Assembly (NCBI GenBank): GCA_023228745.1
Contig: JALOAP010000179.1
Location: forward strand, 1-6,418
Source of the DNA: Dehalococcoidia bacterium
Lineage (GTDB): Bacteria > Chloroflexota > Dehalococcoidia > Tepidiformales > Tepidiformaceae
Direction of reading: 5' to 3'
DNA: 6,418 nucleotides
Below are positions 5,695 through 6,418 of this stretch, piece after piece. Position 1 is the first letter of the stretch; each line of letters begins with the position of its first letter. Under the pieces are notes generated by a model, which was not told where the DNA came from, did not search any database, and worked only from the letters and a program-made list of their open reading frames with translations. The translations under genes and the position numbers were made by a program.

Positions 5695-6418
5695 GGCGGC
5701 CGAGAGACGATCAAGATCGACATCTGCAAAGTGTCGAGCCTGCTCCCGTCCGAGAACTGCAAGGCGACGGAGGAGAGGGAATATTACAAAGACCCGCTTC
5801 CGGGCGATGCCTATAAGCGGCCGACGACGACCTGCGACGTCTGCAAGCCCGACGATCCCCCGGATCCGCCGATCGAATACGTCACGGTCGATATCTGCAA
5901 AGTATCGAGCCTCCTCCCTGGCGAGAACTGCCTGGCGACCGTTTCCAAGACCTACGTCAAGGGCCAGCAGCCGACGAAGCTCTGCGACGTCTGCCAGGCC
6001 CCGATCGTCTACCCCGCGAAATCGAAGCGGCCGTTTTGGGTTTTCGTTCCCGAGCTGCTGACCGCCAACGGCGACCGCCCGGCGTTCCTTGAGCGGATCC
6101 GGAAAGAAGGGGCGTGGGGAGTCCGGATCTTCCTGCTTCAGTCATGGTCGACCCGTGTCCTCTATCCCTATTTGCAAGCCGTCTACAATGGGATCCCCGT
6201 CACGCTCCAGGTAAAGAAGGAGGGCTGGTCCTCGATCGTCCGTGACCTGACGAAATGGAACGCGGAATATTTTACCGCGCTCGAAATCCTGTTGAAGGAA
6301 TTGGAGCAGCACGATCTCGGTCTGATTGCCACGCTCACGGACGATTGCTCCATCCGAAACGACCGCGTCCAGCGTCATAATTACCCGTTCATGGGATCGA
6401 TCCAGACGCTCTCGGCCG
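5614..6418 (+). CDS. Exported lipoprotein-like protein: duplicated Cys module plus TIM-barrel-like domain, 3'-truncated
   Basis: The frame is open from ATG 5614 to the right edge (268 codons seen). The ATG overlaps the previous stop as ATGA (5614-5617), with GGGGAA at 5599-5604 as a modest ribosome binding site. Residues 1-27 form a signal peptide: K6 K7, a hydrophobic core at 8-23, then SSSC with Cys27. A Ser at -3 is unusual for a lipobox, so lipid attachment is likely but not certain. Residues 34-77 and 91-127 are two copies of a module with ICKVSSLLPxENC and a closing CDVC (cysteines 38, 49, 74, 77 and 95, 106, 124, 127). The spacing recalls the Cys-containing C-terminal tails of class A penicillin-binding proteins. 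From about residue 138, RPFWVFVPELL, WGVRIFLLQSW (168-178) and WNAEYF (215-220) followed by LIATLTDDCS resemble the first three strand/helix units of a glycoside-hydrolase-type TIM barrel. Catalytic acids would lie beyond the window. Likely site of action: host envelope or outside the cell. Confidence 0.68.
   Translation, partial: MTANLKKYFAVAALVLLAAGLIGSSSCGGRETIKIDICKVSSLLPSENCKATEEREYYKDPLPGDAYKRPTTTCDVCKPDDPPDPPIEYVTVDICKVSSLLPGENCLATVSKTYVKGQQPTKLCDVCQAPIVYPAKSKRPFWVFVPELLTANGDRPAFLERIRKEGAWGVRIFLLQSWSTRVLYPYLQAVYNGIPVTLQVKKEGWSSIVRDLTKWNAEYFTALEILLKELEQHDLGLIATLTDDCSIRNDRVQRHNYPFMGSIQTLSA
5722..5769 (+). repeat. Direct repeat, copy 1 of the Cys-module coding repeat
   Basis: Sixteen codons that match 5893-5940 at 40 of 48 bases by hand alignment. 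Four of the six differing codons are synonymous (Val, Leu, Pro, Thr). The copies lie 171 bases (57 codons) apart, in frame. A 12-base exact match coding CDVC (TGCGACGTCTGC) follows at 5833-5844. Confidence 0.85.
5893..5940 (+). repeat. Direct repeat, copy 2 of the Cys-module coding repeat
   Basis: The partner of 5722-5769, with the matching CDVC segment at 5983-5994. The distance from the first cysteine to CDVC is 36 residues in copy 1 and 29 in copy 2, so the loop between them has changed length since duplication. Confidence 0.85.

Noticed and set aside
5693..6061. A 122-codon plus-strand open frame in another phase
   Set aside because: The product is almost only Arg, Ser, Ala and Pro, typical of an out-of-phase reading of GC-rich DNA; the frame from 5614 carries a signal peptide and a clear repeat instead.

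Overview
The window is a packed, single-strand (+) run of seven protein genes that reads as the distal-tail and receptor-binding part of a tailed bacteriophage or prophage. Junctions are short (18 bases at most) or overlapping (1 and 4 bases), so it is probably one polycistronic late transcript. I see no tRNA, rRNA, CRISPR array, insertion sequence, promoter or hairpin terminator. The DNA is moderately GC-rich. The host cannot be named from this sequence; the phage is most likely from an uncultured, environmental lineage.

Layout. Bases 1-1125 hold the C-terminal 374 codons of a large beta-rich tail fibre or spike-like protein that begins before the window. Bases 1130-1921 encode a tail protein with a discoidin-like (galactose-binding fold) domain. 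Bases 1925-2584 and 2584-4155 encode two proteins that look like consecutive parts of one tail hub/tip protein, joined by a TGATG stop-start overlap. Bases 4174-5364 encode a second tail fibre with an N-terminal charged helix, a repeated-looking beta body and a C-terminal heptad helix. Bases 5375-5617 encode a small helical protein of unknown role. From 5614 to the right edge runs an incomplete gene for an exported protein: a signal peptide with a lipoprotein-like cysteine, a duplicated cysteine module, then the start of what looks like a TIM-barrel glycoside-hydrolase-type domain.

How they may work together. The discoidin-like protein and the two-part hub would form the tail tip, with the two fibre proteins binding or degrading host surface glycans. 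The last gene is the outlier. It carries its own export signal, so it should act in the host envelope or outside the cell rather than as a virion part assembled in the cytoplasm. It is the most unusual item here, followed by the split hub gene.

Limits: both end genes are cut by the window, and all family calls rest on reading the protein sequence by eye.
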